This document shows positions 1-12,689 of a stretch of 64,000 nt of DNA, in pieces. Position 1 is the stretch's first letter. Every line of letters begins with the position of its first letter. The DNA comes from Enterococcus mundtii (GTDB lineage: Bacteria > Bacillota > Bacilli > Lactobacillales > Enterococcaceae), in assembly GCF_013394305.1 (NCBI RefSeq), contig NZ_AP019810.1, positions 1,557,501 to 1,621,500 of the forward strand, read 5' to 3'. Made by a program: the position numbers and the translations under genes. The notes beneath the pieces were generated by a model that searched no databases, was not told the origin of the DNA, and saw nothing but the letters and a program-made list of their open reading frames with translations.

Positions 1-308
<308 letters not shown>

Positions 309-489
309 TTATCAACCTTACGGTTGGGTTTTGATCTTTCTTCTAGCGATAGAAGTCCAATCAAGAAAAATAAGCAATTGAACTTATTAAAAAACTCATT
401 CAACGCGGTGTTCTCGGTTTGTATTACTTACATTTTTACTTCAATATCCAGTTTTCAATGAACAAGTATATAACAACATACGTTGTTAA

Positions 490-562
490 TGGAGCCTAGC
501 GGGATCGAACCGCTGACCTCCTGCGTGCAAAGCAGGCGCTCTCCCAGCTGAGCTAAGGCCCC
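490..562 (-). tRNA. tRNA-Ala (anticodon TGC)
   Basis: A 73-base cloverleaf reads on the minus strand: acceptor stem GGGGCCT paired with AGGCTCC, D arm AGCTCAGCTGGGAGAGC, anticodon stem-loop CTGCTTTGCACGCAG with anticodon TGC, and T arm with GGTTCGATCCCGC. The discriminator base is A, and the CCA end is not encoded. It lies in the spacer between the 16S and 23S genes, the classic location of tRNA-Ala in enterococcal rrn operons. Confidence 0.98.
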
Positions 563-633
563 GGGTTAAATTTTGAGTAGACCTCTCAAAACTGAACAAA
601 GTATCGACAAACGTGTGTAGTCTCCGTAATATT

Positions 634-2198
<1,565 letters not shown>

Positions 2199-2491
2199 TA
2201 AAAGTTAGAACAATCTTTCGATTGTTAAGCTCAATTGTTTGCTAGCATATTGCTTGCTTGTTAAAAATGTTTGTTGTCTTGAATTGAATCAAGACGCCCT
2301 ACACATTTGGTTTGTCTTACTTTGTTCAGTTTTCAAAGGTCTACGTGATAATTGAAACACAACTGCCTCAACTTATCGTTTGTGATTGCCGTAGTAACTT
2401 TTATATCTTAGCAAACTCTCGGATGATTGTCAACTATTTTTTAAAAGTTTTTTCAACTCGTTTTTCACGAGGTCGTTTTAGCAACTCACTT

Positions 2492-2520
2492 ATAATAACT
2501 TGTTGTTTGTTATTTGTCAA
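2492..2520 (-). promoter_or_regulatory. rrn operon promoter, proximal
   Basis: On the minus strand there is TTGACA, a 17-base spacer, and TATTAT, pointing at the 16S gene about 300 bases away. Together with a second, distal promoter of the same design it forms the tandem pair expected for a stable-RNA operon. The intervening leader (2199-2491) shows no gene. Confidence 0.75.
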
Positions 2521-2670
2521 TCACTTTTTTTGTTTTTTTCTTTGCGAAACTAACTTCAATCAGTGAATCACTCCAAAGCAACTTCGTTATCTTATCATGT
2601 GTTAACAAACATGTCAATCACTAATTTTAAGAATCGATTTGTTTGTTTTCCGTTCTTTCGAACAAATAAT

Positions 2671-2699
2671 AATATACCAACATCAATTTTGAAAGTCAA
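2671..2699 (-). promoter_or_regulatory. rrn operon promoter, distal
   Basis: Minus-strand TTGACT, 17-base spacer, TATATT. It lies about 180 bases upstream of the proximal rrn promoter. The region from here to croR (2700-3082) is AT-rich and shows no gene on either strand. Confidence 0.7.
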
Positions 2700-3082
2700 C
2701 TAAAAAAAGGCTGATTTATCAACATTTTTAAGAGAGTCGATCATTAAAAACAGGAAGCACAAAATCATTCGTTTTTACGTGTTTTTTCTCCTGTTTAAAC
2801 TAGTTCCACCGAGATAATGTTCATCTTTTAGTTTGTTTGATCAAATTTATTTTTTCTTACTATTGCTGTATAAGTGTTCTCAATTTATTACTTCGTTTAA
2901 ATGATGTTTCTCCTTGATTTAAATCACTTTCTATTTTTGTTTCCTCCTTTATCTTAGGTTTCCACCTCTTCTACCCCCTCTTCTTCTAAAATTTTCCTTA
3001 ACAAAGCGCTGCTTTTATCTATTTATCTTTTTTTTTGCTAAAATATTAAGAGTAAACACATTAATCGATGGAGGATCTATTT

Positions 3083-3772
3083 ATGAAAATATTAATCGCA
3101 GATGACGACAAGGAAATTGTTGAATTACTTAGTATCTACGTACACAATGAAGGCTACGAAGCAGTAAAAGCCTATGATGGAAAAGAAGCATTATCAAAAG
3201 TACGAACAATCCCTGATATTGAATTACTTATTCTAGATATCATGATGCCTGAAATGGATGGCATGCAAGTAGTAAAAGAATTAAGAAAAGAATCACAAAT
3301 CCCGATCATCATGTTAACAGCGAAAACGACTGATATGGATAAAATCAAAGGATTAGTAGCTGGAGCGGATGATTACGTAACAAAACCATTTAATCCTCTT
3401 GAAGTAATGGCTCGTGTGAAATCTTTGTTACGTCGCACAAAAATGCAAGTGACACCAGATCAACCGGATGTCCTAGAAGTAAATGCCTTGATCATCAATA
3501 AAGATTCCCATGAAGTCAAAACAATCGATGGAAAAGAAATCCAACTGACTGCCTTAGAATTTGGTATTCTATATCTCCTTGCAAGTCATCCTAACCATGT
3601 ATTCAGTGCAGATGAGATCTTTGAACGTGTCTGGAAACAAGAAAGTATCGTTTCTGCTAAAACAGTAATGGTTCATGTTAGTCATCTAAGAGATAAAATT
3701 GAAGAAGCAACTGGTGGAGAAAAAGTCATTCAAACCGTTTGGGGAGTGGGCTATAAAATTGATGCAAGATAA
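3083..3772 (+). CDS. croR: CroR-type response regulator (OmpR/PhoB family)
   Basis: A 229-residue two-component response regulator. The receiver domain (about 1-115) has the acidic pair DDD at 7-9, the phospho-acceptor Asp52 in the segment ILDIMMP, and the switch Thr/Lys residues in MLTAK and KPF. The C-terminal winged-helix domain (about 130-229) ends in the typical VWGVGYKI. The start was chosen at the ATG following the Shine-Dalgarno GGAGG rather than the ATG inside it. The gene overlaps the kinase gene downstream and is followed by serS and guaB, which is the gene order of CroRS in E. faecalis, where this pair controls intrinsic cephalosporin resistance and cell-wall stress responses. The symbol rests on sequence style plus this synteny. 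VanR is a close relative, but no van resistance genes are present. Confidence 0.88.
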   Translation: MKILIADDDKEIVELLSIYVHNEGYEAVKAYDGKEALSKVRTIPDIELLILDIMMPEMDGMQVVKELRKESQIPIIMLTAKTTDMDKIKGLVAGADDYVTKPFNPLEVMARVKSLLRRTKMQVTPDQPDVLEVNALIINKDSHEVKTIDGKEIQLTALEFGILYLLASHPNHVFSADEIFERVWKQESIVSAKTVMVHVSHLRDKIEEATGGEKVIQTVWGVGYKIDAR

Positions 3773-4964
3773 AAAAGTGATCGAAAAACGACGCCGGATC
3801 AATCTGACATCTAAAGAAATCAGTGAATTATTAGCAGAAGGAATCATTACGATCATCCTTCTGCTTCTATTGAATGTAGCGATGTTGGTTATTATCAGTT
3901 CGATCATCAGTAGTTCACCTTCTTTGACAAACGCTATTTGGGATTCTAAAAATATCTTTGCCCAGCGTTTAGATAGTGATTTGTTTTGGAATGGCCGAAA
4001 TTTTATTTTTCCTGTGTTCTTTCTATTAGATGTCGGTGTATTATACTGGCGATTGATTCGTCGCTACCGACAAATGCAATTACGACACATTATTAGTGAA
4101 TTGCATTATATCGCTAATGGCAATTATGACCATCGTATCCCTTTCGAATTAAGTGGCGATCTTAGTCGTGTAGTCAAAAGTATCAATGGCTTAGTGGACA
4201 GTACGGTAGCGGCGATTGAAGACGAACGTAAAATCGAAAAATCAAAAGACGAACTGATTACAAACGTCAGTCATGATATTCGCACACCTTTAACATCAAT
4301 TATTGGCTATTTAGGTCTTATTGAAGATGGTCAATATCAAACAGAAGAAGATCTGTTGAAATATACTCACACTGCTTATGTCAAAGCGAAACAAATGAAA
4401 TCATTGGTAGAAGATCTGTTCGAGTATACCAAGGTACGTCAGCCGGCGGTTCCTGTGAATTTTTCTGCATTTGATTTGATCCAATTGATTGAACAATTGG
4501 CAGCTGATTTTGAACTAGAAGCTTCTAAAAAGGATATTCAAATTTTTGTTGAATCTCCAATCAATTCACTGATCATGGATGGTGATACCGAAAAGTTGGT
4601 TCGCGTATTCAATAATTTATTAACCAATGCCCTAAAATATGGCAAAGGAGCTACTAAAATCATCATTGAAATTGAACAACTTGGTTCAGAAGTCATCGTT
4701 GTTGTCAAAAACAATGGTGCCATGATTCCTCAACAAGCCATTGACAATCTATTTGATCGATTTTACCGTGTGGAAGAATCCCGTTCACAAGAAACTGGCG
4801 GGACAGGGCTTGGTCTAGCCATTGCACAAAGTATCGTAGCATTGCACGGTGGCTATATCTATGCGAAGTCAGATCAAGATTGGACGTCTTTTATCATGCA
4901 TTTCCCGCTTAAAAAAAATGAAAAGTTAGTCGGCAATCTGACAGAACATATTGACGGAAACTAA
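3762..4964 (+). CDS. croS: CroS-type sensor histidine kinase
   Basis: A 400-residue membrane histidine kinase. Two transmembrane segments (about 28-50 and 80-100) enclose a short extracellular loop of some 30 residues, followed by a HAMP-like linker, the H-box SHDIRTPL with phospho-acceptor His171, an N-box (NNLLTNALKYG), and the G-boxes GGTGLGLAI. The ATG used overlaps the end of croR by 11 bases and has a GGGGAG ribosome binding site inside croR, indicating translational coupling. An in-frame upstream ATG would start deep within croR and lacks a site. The short sensor loop fits an intramembrane or envelope-stress sensor. In E. faecalis the partner pair responds to beta-lactams and other wall-active drugs; that this is the same stimulus here is inference. 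Confidence 0.87.
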   Translation: MQDKKVIEKRRRINLTSKEISELLAEGIITIILLLLLNVAMLVIISSIISSSPSLTNAIWDSKNIFAQRLDSDLFWNGRNFIFPVFFLLDVGVLYWRLIRRYRQMQLRHIISELHYIANGNYDHRIPFELSGDLSRVVKSINGLVDSTVAAIEDERKIEKSKDELITNVSHDIRTPLTSIIGYLGLIEDGQYQTEEDLLKYTHTAYVKAKQMKSLVEDLFEYTKVRQPAVPVNFSAFDLIQLIEQLAADFELEASKKDIQIFVESPINSLIMDGDTEKLVRVFNNLLTNALKYGKGATKIIIEIEQLGSEVIVVVKNNGAMIPQQAIDNLFDRFYRVEESRSQETGGTGLGLAIAQSIVALHGGYIYAKSDQDWTSFIMHFPLKKNEKLVGNLTEHIDGN

Positions 4965-4999
4965 ATTTTTCGCTATTCTTAGAATACAAATAGAAGAAA

Positions 5000-5229
5000 A
5001 CAGTGAACCCAGTACATTTTATTTTTTTCAAGAGAGCTGATGGTTGGTGCAAATCAGTAAAAAATAATTTCGAAGTTCCAGTTCACCCAATGTGCCTTTC
5101 GAAATAAGAAAGGTCGGTAACAGCCGTTATCTGTTTACAAGTGCAGTCTCGATAGACTGAACTTGGGTGGTACCGCGAAACTCAAACCAGTTCGTCCCAA
5201 GATATTTCTTTGGATGAGCTGGTTTTTTT
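5000..5229 (+). promoter_or_regulatory. T-box leader of serS (tRNA-Ser sensing) with terminator
   Basis: The conserved T-box GGGTGGTACCGCG lies at 5165-5177, and an intrinsic terminator (AAACCAG paired with CTGGTTT, then a T run) ends at 5228. The paired segments GTGAAC (near 5003) and GTTCAC (near 5081) close stem I. A serine codon TCC followed by A at 5077-5079 sits where the specifier loop should be. Uncharged tRNA-Ser would stabilise the antiterminator and turn on seryl-tRNA synthetase. Confidence 0.92.
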
Positions 5230-5253
5230 TATACAAAAAAAGGAGGAAAAGAA

Positions 5254-6525
5254 ATGTTAGATATTAAAATGATCCGTCAAAATGTTGACTATGTACAAGA
5301 AAAATTAACGTCACGTGGCGTTAAAAAAGAAGTCTTAGCGGAGTTTGTGGAGTTAGATGAATCTCGCAGAAAATTGTTGGTTGAAAGTGAAGAATTGAAA
5401 AAATACCGTAATGATGTATCTGCTGAAATCGCCCAATTAAAGCGTAATAAAGAAGATGCAACTGCGAAGATCGCTGAAATGAAAGAAGTCGGTGGGAAAA
5501 TCAAAGCACTAGACGAAGAAGTTGCACAAGTGGATGAAAAATTACAACAAATCGCTACAACTCTTCCTAATTTACCTCATGATTCCGTGCCAGTAGGTAA
5601 AGATGAAGAGGATAACGTGGAAGCTCGTCGCTGGAGTGAACCTCGTCAATTTGCTTTTGAACCAAAACCTCACTGGGAAATTGCTGAAAATCTAGGTATT
5701 CTTGATTTTGAACGTGGGGCAAAAGTATCAGGAAGCCGCTTTGTTTACTATAAAGGATTAGGTGCTCGCTTAGAACGTGCCCTTTATAATTTTATGTTAG
5801 ATCAACACGTCTATGAACATGGCTATACTGAAATGATGACGCCTTACGCTGTAAATAGCCAAGCCATGTTTGGTACTGGTCAATTCCCTAAATTTAAAGA
5901 AGATGTTTTCCAATTAGCTGATACAGATTTAACTTTGATCCCAACAGCTGAAGTTCCTTTAACAAACTACTACAGCAATGAAATCTTAGCAAAAGAAGAT
6001 TTACCTGTTTACTTCACTGCACTTAGCCCAGCATTCCGTTCAGAAGCAGGTAGTGCCGGTCGTGATACTCGTGGATTGATTCGTCTTCATCAGTTCAATA
6101 AAGTAGAAATGGTGAAATTCGCTGATGCAGAACATTCATATGAAGAACTTGAAAAAATGACCGCTGACGCAGAGGACATTTTGAAAAAATTACACTTACC
6201 TTACCGTGTTATGACATTATCAACTGGAGATATGGGCTTTTCAGCAGCGAAAACGTACGATTTAGAAGTATGGATCCCTGCACAAAATACGTATCGTGAA
6301 ATCAGTTCTTGCTCAAACTGTGAAGATTTCCAAGCGCGCCGTGCGATGATCCGTTACCGAGATGCAGATGGAAAAATCCATTATGCACATACATTGAATG
6401 GTTCTGGTTTAGCAGTTGGCCGTACGGTTGCTGCCATCCTTGAAAACTATCAAAATGAAGATGGTTCAGTCACAGTTCCAGAAGTACTCGTGCCTTACAT
6501 GGGGAACCTAAAAGTAATCAAATAA
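5254..6525 (+). CDS. serS: Seryl-tRNA synthetase
   Basis: A 423-residue class II aminoacyl-tRNA synthetase that charges tRNA-Ser. The N-terminal 110 residues form the long antiparallel coiled coil that grips the tRNA variable arm (many Lys/Glu, no Pro). The catalytic core follows, with motif 2 around [21 protein letters not shown] and motif 3 around [17 protein letters not shown]. Length and ends match the family. It has an AAGGAGG-type ribosome binding site, is preceded by a serine-type T-box, and is followed by a strong terminator, so it is a single-gene transcription unit controlled by tRNA charging. Confidence 0.98.
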   Translation: MLDIKMIRQNVDYVQEKLTSRGVKKEVLAEFVELDESRRKLLVESEELKKYRNDVSAEIAQLKRNKEDATAKIAEMKEVGGKIKALDEEVAQVDEKLQQIATTLPNLPHDSVPVGKDEEDNVEARRWSEPRQFAFEPKPHWEIAENLGILDFERGAKVSGSRFVYYKGLGARLERALYNFMLDQHVYEHGYTEMMTPYAVNSQAMFGTGQFPKFKEDVFQLADTDLTLIPTAEVPLTNYYSNEILAKEDLPVYFTALSPAFRSEAGSAGRDTRGLIRLHQFNKVEMVKFADAEHSYEELEKMTADAEDILKKLHLPYRVMTLSTGDMGFSAAKTYDLEVWIPAQNTYREISSCSNCEDFQARRAMIRYRDADGKIHYAHTLNGSGLAVGRTVAAILENYQNEDGSVTVPEVLVPYMGNLKVIK

Positions 6526-6530
6526 ACAAT

Positions 6531-6577
6531 AAAGCAGCTAAGTGATTCGTTGGCACGAATTGCTTAGCTGCTTTTTT
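6531..6577. terminator. Terminator between convergent serS and guaB
   Basis: Inverted repeat AAAGCAGCTAAG / CTTAGCTGCTTT with T and A runs on both sides, so it can serve both converging genes. Confidence 0.9.
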
Positions 6578-6594
6578 ATGTTCAAGAAGTTTGA

Positions 6595-8100
<1,506 letters not shown>

Positions 8101-8114
8101 TTAGTTTATCTACT

Positions 8115-8143
8115 AAAATAATCGATTTTCTTTTGTAAGTCAA
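8115..8143 (-). promoter_or_regulatory. guaB promoter
   Basis: Minus-strand TTGACT, 17-base spacer, TATTTT, about 35 bases upstream of the guaB start codon, giving a short leader. Confidence 0.75.
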
Positions 8144-8192
8144 CAACTTCTACTAATCCCTTGTTTTTTCTAAGGAACTACTCAGTGAATCC

Positions 8193-8294
8193 TAAAAAAA
8201 GAACGTACCAGCATAATGAAGCGTCTCCTAATGTTTGATCAAAATCAAATGTTAGTTAACGCTTTCGTCTTACACTGCACGTTCTTTTTTCTTA
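8193..8294 (-). terminator. Long hairpin terminator of the upstream small gene
   Basis: AAAAAAGAACGT and ACGTTCTTTTTT pair at the ends of a roughly 100-base imperfect hairpin; a second inner pair (AACATTTGATTTTGATCAAACATTAG on the minus strand) forms the tip. The T run on the minus strand follows the hypothetical gene at 8357-8689. Confidence 0.7.
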
Positions 8295-8356
8295 CTCAAT
8301 ATTTTTACTAAACTGAAACGAGTACACTTCAAGAAAGAAAAGATGCAATTCACTTT

Positions 8357-8689
8357 TTAAACATTTGCTTCGATCGATTCTTTGATCTTTTCAATTTCAT
8401 TCAAATAATATAGTTTATAGGGAATGCTTAAGCCTTTTTTCTTCGTCTCTTCGTCAAGATACTTTTCATCGACATCTGTATACACAAATAAATCAGCAGT
8501 TAGTGTCTCTGGGTTTCTTGTATTATAGCTAATGAAATCCAGCTCGATTTCTGGCCCTAAAACAGACCGCATTTCTTTTTGAAACTTTTTTCCATGCCCA
8601 AGAATAAATTGTCCAGTTTTGATTCCGGCATAACCAAACAGAGGCACTCCGTCAGCATTGATAGAAAATATCCATTTGACTTTTTTCAT
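8357..8689 (-). CDS. Hypothetical cytosolic protein, 110 residues
   Basis: Not recognised. The start at 8689 (MKKVKW) is chosen because the AAGGGGTG ribosome binding site stands nine bases ahead of it, whereas an ATG two codons upstream is too close. The protein has no signal peptide or membrane segment. It has a beta-rich N-terminal half (VKWIFSIN, then GYAGIKTG) and a charged helical C-terminus (LNEIEKIKESIEA). It sits alone between guaB and the DUF1129 gene, with its own terminator. Size and layout recall small sugar-phosphotransferase IIB-like folds, but no phosphorylatable Cys is present, so no function is proposed. Confidence 0.7.
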   Translation of the reverse strand: MKKVKWIFSINADGVPLFGYAGIKTGQFILGHGKKFQKEMRSVLGPEIELDFISYNTRNPETLTADLFVYTDVDEKYLDEETKKKGLSIPYKLYYLNEIEKIKESIEANV

Positions 8690-8853
8690 ATTCATTCACC
8701 CCTTATCGTTTAACTATCTCGCTCAACATATTTTATAACATCAGTGATCATCTCTATTATTTGATAATAACACTCTTTTATTATTTTTTATAATAATAAA
8801 AAAAACGTTTTGAGATCATGGTCGTCACTGTCAAATCAATAGAAATAAACAAT

Positions 8854-8899
8854 AAAAAAGAGCACGTGCAGCGTAATGCTAACACATTCTCTTTTTTTT
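8854..8899 (-). terminator. Terminator of the DUF1129 gene
   Basis: AAAAAAGAG pairs with CTCTTTTTT across a partly paired loop, directly downstream of the leftward DUF1129 gene. Confidence 0.6.
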
Positions 8900-8938
8900 G
8901 TTCGTCTCGTAAGTCACATAATTTCTAAGTCCAATAAA

Positions 8939-9634
8939 TTATCTTCTTGGAACAGAAAGACTGCCAACGATGCCATATTTTTTCTTTAAATAGTAACGCA
9001 ACGCAAGAGCTGCTGCACCGATGATGATGATCACCACTGGATCTAATAACGGGTTAACGATTGGTGGCAACAAGGTTGTTGCTGAAAAAGCAATGACCCA
9101 GATCAATGTCGTTCCACCCAAAATCAACAAGGTTTTACCCATTCCAGGTTTTTTACTACGATCAGCACCTGGATACTCATACTGGTAAATATACTTGTAC
9201 ATCAAGTAAAAGACCCATCCACCAATAGCTGAACCTAGTACAAGTGTGGTGATTCCATAAGCAGGTGTTGTTTCACGTGAAAACAATCCAGTGATTGCGA
9301 TCATGACACTCAATAATCCGAGTAAGAGTAAGGTATTGTCCAACCACATCAACGTTGGTGTCGAAGAAGTTTTCACTTCAACCGGTTTATTGATGATTGC
9401 TTCTGTTCTTTCAGATACCGTTCCAAATAATTGGCGGGCTGTTTTCCCACCTTTTTGTTCGGATACTAAAACGGGTAACATCTCATGCAAAGCCGTTACT
9501 TTTTCTTCTTCTGATAAATTCGCTGCTTCTAGCGACTTTTTTAAGTCAAAAATATATTGTTGATTACGTTTTGTTAGTTGTTCTTCTAACTGCGCATTTT
9601 CTTTTACAATTTCGCGTAACTGTTCTGCTTCCAT
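8939..9634 (-). CDS. DUF1129 family membrane protein
   Basis: A 231-residue integral membrane protein. The N-terminal ~85 residues are soluble, charged and probably helical (LREIVKENAQLEEQLTKR). Four hydrophobic segments follow: TLLLLGLLSVMIAITGLF, ITTLVLGSAIGGWVFYLMY, LLILGGTTLIWVIAFSA and VVIIIIGAAALALRYYL. This layout and the position beside ychF match the DUF1129 proteins of lactobacilli and enterococci, whose role is unknown. The ribosome binding site is AGGAGG-like. A near-consensus parS-like sequence lies inside the reading frame at 9269-9284. Confidence 0.82.
   Translation of the reverse strand: MEAEQLREIVKENAQLEEQLTKRNQQYIFDLKKSLEAANLSEEEKVTALHEMLPVLVSEQKGGKTARQLFGTVSERTEAIINKPVEVKTSSTPTLMWLDNTLLLLGLLSVMIAITGLFSRETTPAYGITTLVLGSAIGGWVFYLMYKYIYQYEYPGADRSKKPGMGKTLLILGGTTLIWVIAFSATTLLPPIVNPLLDPVVIIIIGAAALALRYYLKKKYGIVGSLSVPRR
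9269..9284. promoter_or_regulatory. parS-like ParB site, 14 of 16 bases
   Basis: TGTTTCACGTGAAA followed by AC instead of CA, compared with the Spo0J/ParB site TGTTTCACGTGAAACA. It lies inside the DUF1129 reading frame, which is common for parS sites. The full palindromic core is intact; only the right edge deviates. Confidence 0.5.
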
Positions 9635-9714
9635 TATTTTACAGTCCTCCTTAGACGCTGACGGTTGTCACAAAAGACATTTTAACATATCACATACACC
9701 GTATGATAGCCTTT

Positions 9715-10815
9715 TTATACATTAAAACGGAATAACATAACGTCGCCATCTTGAACGACATAGTCTTTCCCTTCTAATCGTACACGCCCGGCTTCTTTCG
9801 CTGCGTGCATCGTTCCGTATTGGTCTAAATCTTCAAATGAGACTGTTTCTGCACGGATAAAGCCACGTTCAAAATCGGTATGGATGATTCCTGCAGCTTG
9901 TGGCGCTTTGATTCCTTTTTTGAACGTCCACGCACGAACTTCTTGTTCACCTGCTGTAAAGTATGTTGCTAATCCTAATAGGTCATACGCCGCACGAATC
10001 AATTGATCCAACCCTGACTCTTCAATGCCTAATGCTTCAAGGAACTCTGCTTTATCTTCGTCGTCAAGCTCAGCAATTTCTTCTTCTGCTCTGGCGCTAA
10101 CGACAATCACTTCTGCATTTTCTTCTGCAGCAAAATTGCGGACTGCTTGAACATATTCATTCGCATCTGCATTTGCTACTTCATCTTCTGCCACATTCGC
10201 AACATACAAGATCGGTTTTGTTGTTAACAAGAATAAAGATTTAACGATTTTTTGTTCTTCTTCTGTAAATTCGATCGAACGTGCTGAACGTCCATCTTCT
10301 AATACTGGTTTGATTTTCTCTAACACCGCTAATTCAGCGACTGCATCTTTATCTTTTGTTTTTGCAATTTTTGCCACACGTGTATAGCGCTTCGTCACTG
10401 ACTCTAAATCTGCTAAGACAAGCTCTAGATTGATCGTATCGATATCTGCTAAAGGATCGACACGTCCTTCTACGTGTGTGATGTTGTCATCGTCAAAACA
10501 ACGAACGACATGACAGATTGCATCTACTTGGCGAATATGACTTAAAAATTGGTTTCCTAATCCTTCACCTTTACTTGCACCCTTAACGATTCCAGCAATA
10601 TCTGTAAACTCAAAGGTTGTTGGTACAGTTTTCTTTGGTTTTACTAATTCTGTTAAACGTTGTAAACGCCAATCAGGTACTTCAACCATTCCAATATTTG
10701 GATCAATAGTCGCAAAAGGATAGTTGGCAGCCTCTGCTCCCGCCTTTGTAATTGCATTGAACAAAGTTGATTTTCCTACGTTGGGTAAACCCACAATTCC
10801 AGCAGTTAATGCCAT
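9715..10815 (-). CDS. ychF: Redox-regulated ATPase YchF (Obg/OLA1 family)
   Basis: A 366-residue P-loop protein. The G1 motif is GLPNVGKST at residues 8-16; the G3-like DIAG lies in [24 protein letters not shown]; a helical coiled coil is inserted in the middle and a TGS domain closes the protein (about 280-366, with [19 protein letters not shown]). Family members bind ATP rather than GTP and associate with ribosomes. The start giving MALTAGIVG is chosen over an ATG four codons upstream, since only the former has correct ribosome binding site spacing. The gene follows the DUF951 gene closely, a pairing conserved in Firmicutes. Confidence 0.97.
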   Translation of the reverse strand: MALTAGIVGLPNVGKSTLFNAITKAGAEAANYPFATIDPNIGMVEVPDWRLQRLTELVKPKKTVPTTFEFTDIAGIVKGASKGEGLGNQFLSHIRQVDAICHVVRCFDDDNITHVEGRVDPLADIDTINLELVLADLESVTKRYTRVAKIAKTKDKDAVAELAVLEKIKPVLEDGRSARSIEFTEEEQKIVKSLFLLTTKPILYVANVAEDEVANADANEYVQAVRNFAAEENAEVIVVSARAEEEIAELDDEDKAEFLEALGIEESGLDQLIRAAYDLLGLATYFTAGEQEVRAWTFKKGIKAPQAAGIIHTDFERGFIRAETVSFEDLDQYGTMHAAKEAGRVRLEGKDYVVQDGDVMLFRFNV

Positions 10816-10823
10816 AAATTCAT

Positions 10824-11015
10824 TCACTCTTTCTCTACATTTTTTTCAAGTACTTTTTTCATTTTTTTCTCAAATTCTCGACGGGTCATCATCACGATAT
10901 GACCGCAATTCATACATTTGATTTTGATATCAGCGCCCATTCGGATGATCTCCCAACGGTTCGTTTGACAAGCATGAGGTTTTTTCATTTCTACGATATC
11001 ATGTAAGTCGTACAT
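10824..11015 (-). CDS. DUF951 small zinc-ribbon-like protein
   Basis: A 63-residue basic protein with a CxxCGH element ([19 protein letters not shown]) and a further Cys near the N-terminus ([11 protein letters not shown]). This is the signature of the DUF951 family, which is almost always encoded next to ychF and parB in Firmicutes. The Cys pairs suggest a small metal- or nucleic-acid-binding module; function is unknown. It is part of the rsmG-parA-parB-DUF951-ychF leftward gene run. Confidence 0.9.
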   Translation of the reverse strand: MYDLHDIVEMKKPHACQTNRWEIIRMGADIKIKCMNCGHIVMMTRREFEKKMKKVLEKNVEKE

Positions 11016-11033
11016 AACATAGCCTCCCTCTGT

Positions 11034-11924
11034 TTATTCTTCATCAAATTGAATATTTAGAATATCAAGAATTCTAGTTAAATCATTTTGTGAAAGATAT
11101 TCGATTTCGATTTTACCTTTCCCATTCTTTTCTTGGATGGCGACACTTGTTCCAAATTTATCCATCAAGCGATCTTCACTCTCACGGATATAATACGGTT
11201 TTTCCTTTGCTAAACGTGGGATTTTTTTCTTTTCTTGCCCATCATTTTGATTCAGCTCGGAAACGATCTGCTCTAATTGTCGAACCGTTAGATTTTCTGT
11301 TACGACACGATTGGCTAATTTTAATATCAATTGTTTATTTTTTAATCCAAGTAACGTACGAGCTTGTCCCATAGATAATCGTTGATCTTGGACCATTTCT
11401 TTCACTAAATCAGGCAATGTCAATAAACGCAAATAGTTTGCGATATAAGGACGACTTTTCCCTAAACGACTTGCGACTTCAGCTTGTGTCAACTTTAAGT
11501 TCTTCATCAACATCTCGTAAGCTTCTGCTTCTTCTAAAGGATTCAAGTCTTCACGTTGTAAGTTTTCTAAAACTGCAACTTGCATCATCGCTTCTTCGTC
11601 GAAATCTCTGACAATTGCAGGAATCGTTTCTTTGCCAGCTAACTTAGACGCCCGGAAACGACGTTCACCTGCGATGATCTCATAACCTTTCACCGACGAA
11701 CGACGAACAATGATCGGTTGAAAGACACCGGAGTACTCGATCGAGTTCGCTAATTCTTGCAATGATACTTCTTCAAATGTTTTACGTGGTTGATACGGAT
11801 TAGGACGCAATTCGTTTAGTGGCAACTGAATGACAGTTTCATCTTTCACGTTGACTGTTTCTAAATTTTCCAAATCTTGAAACAGCGCGTCGATTCCCCG
11901 GCCTAGTCCTTTACTTTTCTTCAC
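11034..11924 (-). CDS. parB: Chromosome-partitioning protein ParB (Spo0J)
   Basis: A 296-residue CTP-dependent DNA clamp that loads at parS. The N-terminal CTP-binding domain carries NPYQPRKTF and the GERRFRA motif (residues about 85-91); the helix-turn-helix for parS follows (LTQAEVASRLGKSRPYIANYLRLL); a C-terminal dimerisation domain ends the protein. The first bases overlap the end of parA, as in most parAB operons. The N-terminus (KSKGLGRGIDALF) is the conserved ParA-stimulating peptide. Candidate parS sites occur in this window at four places. Confidence 0.97.
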   Translation of the reverse strand: MKKSKGLGRGIDALFQDLENLETVNVKDETVIQLPLNELRPNPYQPRKTFEEVSLQELANSIEYSGVFQPIIVRRSSVKGYEIIAGERRFRASKLAGKETIPAIVRDFDEEAMMQVAVLENLQREDLNPLEEAEAYEMLMKNLKLTQAEVASRLGKSRPYIANYLRLLTLPDLVKEMVQDQRLSMGQARTLLGLKNKQLILKLANRVVTENLTVRQLEQIVSELNQNDGQEKKKIPRLAKEKPYYIRESEDRLMDKFGTSVAIQEKNGKGKIEIEYLSQNDLTRILDILNIQFDEE

Positions 11925-12678
11925 GATCGACCACTTCCTTTGCTAATGCTTGATACACTTCAGCGCCTCTGGAACGCGGATCATAATCAATGATAGGTTT
12001 TCCATGACTTGGTGCTTCTGACAAACGAATGTTTCGAGGAATCACTGTGTCATACACTTTTTCACGGAAATACTTCCGTACTTCTTCCACCACTTCATTC
12101 CCTAGATTCGTTCGAGCGTCATACATCGTCAATAATACCCCTTCGATTTCCAATTCAGGGTTGAAGTGTTTTTGTACCAAGCGAACAGTATTCAGCAATT
12201 GACTTAACCCTTCTAACGCATAGTATTCACACTGCACAGGGATCAAAATCGAATCACTTGCAGTAAATGAGTTGATGGTTAGATGACCTAAAGATGGCGG
12301 GCAATCAATTAAAATGTAGTCATACTGATCGTTGACTTCAGCCAGTGAACTTTTTAAACGTGATTCTCTTGCCATCATTGAGGTCAATTCAATTTCCGCT
12401 CCCGCTAATTGAAGAGTGGCAGGCACAATACTCAAGTTTTCATGTTCAGTAGCAATTGTCGCTTCAGCAATTGGTAACTCATTGACTAATACATCATAAA
12501 TATCTTGTGTCACATCAGGTTTACGAATGCCTACTCCGCTAGTGGCATTTCCTTGTGCATCCATATCTACAAGCAACACTTGTTTACCTAAACTTGCTAA
12601 ACAAGCACCTAGATTTACAGTTGTCGTTGTTTTACCAACGCCGCCTTTTTGATTTGCAACGGATATAATTTGTGCCAT
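11911..12678 (-). CDS. parA: Chromosome-partitioning ATPase ParA (Soj)
   Basis: A 255-residue deviant Walker ATPase. The N-terminus has the deviant Walker A motif KGGVGKTTTTVNLG with the signature Lys at the start; Walker A' is VLLVDMDAQGNAT and Walker B is YILIDCPPSLG. It dimerises on ATP, binds DNA non-specifically and works with ParB in origin segregation and control of DnaA in Bacillus. It overlaps parB by 14 bases and follows rsmG with an 11-base gap. Confidence 0.97.
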   Translation of the reverse strand: MAQIISVANQKGGVGKTTTTVNLGACLASLGKQVLLVDMDAQGNATSGVGIRKPDVTQDIYDVLVNELPIAEATIATEHENLSIVPATLQLAGAEIELTSMMARESRLKSSLAEVNDQYDYILIDCPPSLGHLTINSFTASDSILIPVQCEYYALEGLSQLLNTVRLVQKHFNPELEIEGVLLTMYDARTNLGNEVVEEVRKYFREKVYDTVIPRNIRLSEAPSHGKPIIDYDPRSRGAEVYQALAKEVVDREEK

Positions 12679-12689
12679 CTCTTCTCCTC

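Noticed and set aside
3083-4964. Glycopeptide resistance regulator pair VanRS
   Set aside because: The proteins are VanRS-like in fold, but gene order with serS and guaB matches croRS, and no vanHAX-type genes are present. The VanZ-like remnant at 15.8 kb is unrelated and broken.
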